Source: Parasphingorhabdus cellanae
Lineage (GTDB): Bacteria; Pseudomonadota; Alphaproteobacteria; Sphingomonadales; Sphingomonadaceae
DNA: 64,000 nucleotides
Assembly: GCF_017498565.1 (NCBI RefSeq)
Contig: NZ_CP071794.1
Location: 3,710,001 to 3,774,000, forward strand
Direction of reading: 5' to 3'
Below, one piece after another: positions 62,188-64,000 of this stretch. Both the position numbers and the translations under genes were made by a program. Each line of letters opens with the position of its first letter. Positions within the stretch are counted from its first letter, which is position 1. Under the pieces are notes generated by a model. It saw nothing but the letters and a program-made list of their open reading frames with translations. It had not been told where the DNA came from and did not search any database.

Positions 62188-64000
62188 ATGTCATTTCGTA
62201 CCATCAGTCGTTTTCTATTCGTTACTGTATCTTCAACAGCCTGCGTTGCCGGATTAGCAGCGCCAGCCCAAGCGCAAACAGGGCCAACTGTCTCAGACAA
62301 TTCTGCTCAATCTCGCCCTGTCATGGTTGAAGATGCCCCCAAGATTGTCATTCGCGATGATCTTACTCTAGATGACCCACCTCCCGTTGGTGTTTTTGAT
62401 AATATAGTTGATGTCACAGGCGTGGGACAAATGACCGTCCGTGGTGATCAAAATTCTTTCGGACTCGGCCTTTGTACTGGCACGCTCATCAATCCACGTA
62501 CCGTTATATTCGCGGCTCATTGCGTCAATAGCCGGGAAGCTGATGATTATGGTTTTGCGTCCGGTGGTACGGCGATTGCCTTTGGTTTTAGTGCCGACAA
62601 CCGTCCCGCTGTGCGCCGCTGGGTTGGGCTTGATGACGGCGTTGCAAACCAGACTGATGTGGATTTCAATATCTATAATGTAGAACAGGTCTGGTATGAT
62701 GAACGGTCTATACCGACCGGATTTCTAGAAGCAGATGTGGCGCTCGCAACGCTGGACACCCACGCAGATGGCGTTCCAACCTGGACTCTCTTATTTTCTC
62801 CGTTGAGAGAAGAAACACACGGCGTTATCAATGGTTATGGGGCGAGAGGATTGGGGCCTGATGGATCCAATCTTGGCATCGACTTCCGCCGGCGTATAGC
62901 AGAGAACATGATTTCGTCCGCTAGTTCCCTGGATGACCGCAATAATTTTCTCTTTGGTCCCGATGATCCAAACTTGCCGCAAACACTTTATAATACAGAT
63001 TTTGATAGTCCTGATGGCGAAGCAGTTTTTGATCCTGAAAATGGCCGGTTCGATTTTGATTTATATGATGGGGCCGCTTTGCCACGCGAGGGAACAACGG
63101 CTGGTGGAGATTCTGGCAGCGCATTGGTTGCAGATGAACTATATGATACGCCGGTTATAACTTCGGTCCTGTCTGGTGGTTCGCGGTTTTTTGGCGATGA
63201 GGATGATCCTGAACCGGAACTGACATTTCAGCCGTTTTCATCTTACGGAACCCAGAGTTTTTACCAACCGCTTTATTTGTTCTGGGATCAGATTGTTGCG
63301 AACAACAGCTATGTTTATGCATCTAGTCGCGCTGGAACGCGTAGCTGGATGAATCCGCGGCATTGGGTGCAAGACATGGATCCTAGCTACGCCATTGATG
63401 TTGATGGCGAGCTCGTTAATGCACTCCCTGGCTTTGAAGCGCCGGGTATTACTGGAGATACTCCGAAATTCGGTAATGTTTGTTTCCTTGATGATTGCCT
63501 CGACCTTTCAACGCTTAGTGTAGAGTTCGATGAAGGAACACCAAATAGCGTCTTTATTGAAGGTGGTCCTGGAAGTCGTAATTTCGTTCCGAACAATGTA
63601 GTTGCTGATCCTTCAATGGACATTCGGGCGCGCTATTACGAAGTAACTTTGGCTGCAAACGGAGCAACAAGGTTACGTGATGACGTGACAATTGACCGTC
63701 TGAATATTGAGGGTGCAGCACGTCTTGATATCCGCAGACGCGGTAACCTTAAAGTTTGGGGTGATTATACCCAGACCGGAGGGTGGCTGGATCTTCGTGG
63801 TACCCTTACAACAGGCGAAGCCTTCCTCGGCGTGGGATTGTTAACCGGCAATGGCTTCTTCGATCCGACATTCCTGACCTCGGTCAATGGTTCGATTGCT
63901 CCTGGCCGTGATTTTGGCGATACTGGCACACTGACGATCGCCGGGGACGTCATTTTGGCCTCAGGCACATTGTCTATTTTTGATGTCAACCGTCGCCGCA
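62188..64000 (+). CDS. trypsin-like serine protease, autotransporter type (partial, runs off the window)
   Basis: At least 604 residues are encoded. A signal peptide (cleavage after AQAQ, about residue 30) is followed by a chymotrypsin-fold protease with His111 (IFAAHC), Asp183 (EADVALATL) and Ser309 (GGDSGSALV). From about residue 490 the sequence turns into beta-helix-like short repeats (LNIEGAARLDI, LKVWGDYTQTGG, LDLRGTLTT). The passenger stem of autotransporters has this form. The barrel would lie beyond 64000. GGGAG lies before the ATG at 62188. With the subtilase at 36-39 kb, this is a second putative self-exported protease. Confidence 0.85.
   Translation, partial: MSFRTISRFLFVTVSSTACVAGLAAPAQAQTGPTVSDNSAQSRPVMVEDAPKIVIRDDLTLDDPPPVGVFDNIVDVTGVGQMTVRGDQNSFGLGLCTGTLINPRTVIFAAHCVNSREADDYGFASGGTAIAFGFSADNRPAVRRWVGLDDGVANQTDVDFNIYNVEQVWYDERSIPTGFLEADVALATLDTHADGVPTWTLLFSPLREETHGVINGYGARGLGPDGSNLGIDFRRRIAENMISSASSLDDRNNFLFGPDDPNLPQTLYNTDFDSPDGEAVFDPENGRFDFDLYDGAALPREGTTAGGDSGSALVADELYDTPVITSVLSGGSRFFGDEDDPEPELTFQPFSSYGTQSFYQPLYLFWDQIVANNSYVYASSRAGTRSWMNPRHWVQDMDPSYAIDVDGELVNALPGFEAPGITGDTPKFGNVCFLDDCLDLSTLSVEFDEGTPNSVFIEGGPGSRNFVPNNVVADPSMDIRARYYEVTLAANGATRLRDDVTIDRLNIEGAARLDIRRRGNLKVWGDYTQTGGWLDLRGTLTTGEAFLGVGLLTGNGFFDPTFLTSVNGSIAPGRDFGDTGTLTIAGDVILASGTLSIFDVNRRR

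Overview
The window reads as chromosomal DNA of an alphaproteobacterium, most likely a marine-type sphingomonad (Sphingomonadales, Sphingorhabdus/Parasphingorhabdus-like). This placement is inferred from gene order and protein character and was not tested by any search. The supporting features are the lapA-pyrF-trpF-trpB-trpA-accD-folC block, an F0-only ATP synthase operon (atpI-B-E-b'-b) separate from F1, gcrA next to parE, putA divergent from an Lrp-type putR, and a CTGAGCCTGTCGAA-type palindromic repeat. Coding density is high, and many neighbouring genes overlap by 4 or 8 bp.

Layout. 0-7.8 kb: end of an AmpG-like transporter, then a minus-strand biosynthetic run (purB; lapA, pyrF, trpF, trpB, a small membrane protein, trpA, accD, folC). 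trpB carries a one-base frameshift as given. 7.9-16 kb: a phosphofructokinase, a DoxX/type-II NADH dehydrogenase fusion, radC, and a ydbH-ynbE-ydbL-like envelope operon closed by a clear terminator. 16-18.8 kb: the F0 ATP synthase genes. 18.9-25.6 kb: a dense plus-strand run (uvrC, recO, leuB, metZ, apaG, a LysR regulator, a GNAT acetyltransferase). 25.6-31.3 kb: a beta-lactamase-like serine hydrolase, parE, gcrA, an ABC-2 permease, hspQ and tRNA-Ser(CGA). 31.5-39.2 kb: a SnoaL-like/Rieske oxygenase pair, a TPR-GGDEF-EAL protein, and a subtilase autotransporter with a striking heptapeptide repeat.

39.5-49.7 kb is a seven-gene lipid operon: a HAD-phosphatase/PlsC fusion, PlsB, a wax ester synthase/DGAT, a patatin, a monoacylglycerol-lipase-like hydrolase, a second alpha/beta hydrolase, and GpsA. 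Together these could make glycerol-3-phosphate, acylate it to phosphatidate and triacylglycerol, and break the product down again. The first three genes match the content of the M. tuberculosis Rv2482c-Rv2484c cluster.

50.0-55.8 kb is the most interesting signalling region. An RpfF-like crotonase (DSF synthase type, both key glutamates present) converges, 3 bp apart, on a two-gene operon. That operon encodes an RpfC-like hybrid histidine kinase with a histidine-rich N-terminus and a response regulator whose receiver resembles RpfG but whose output is PAS-GGDEF-EAL instead of HD-GYP. This looks like a variant fatty-acid quorum-sensing to c-di-GMP module.

55.9-64 kb: putA/putR with a shared putative operator, an unidentified regulator-like protein behind a perfect 16-bp inverted repeat, thyA, and the start of a trypsin-like autotransporter that runs off the window.
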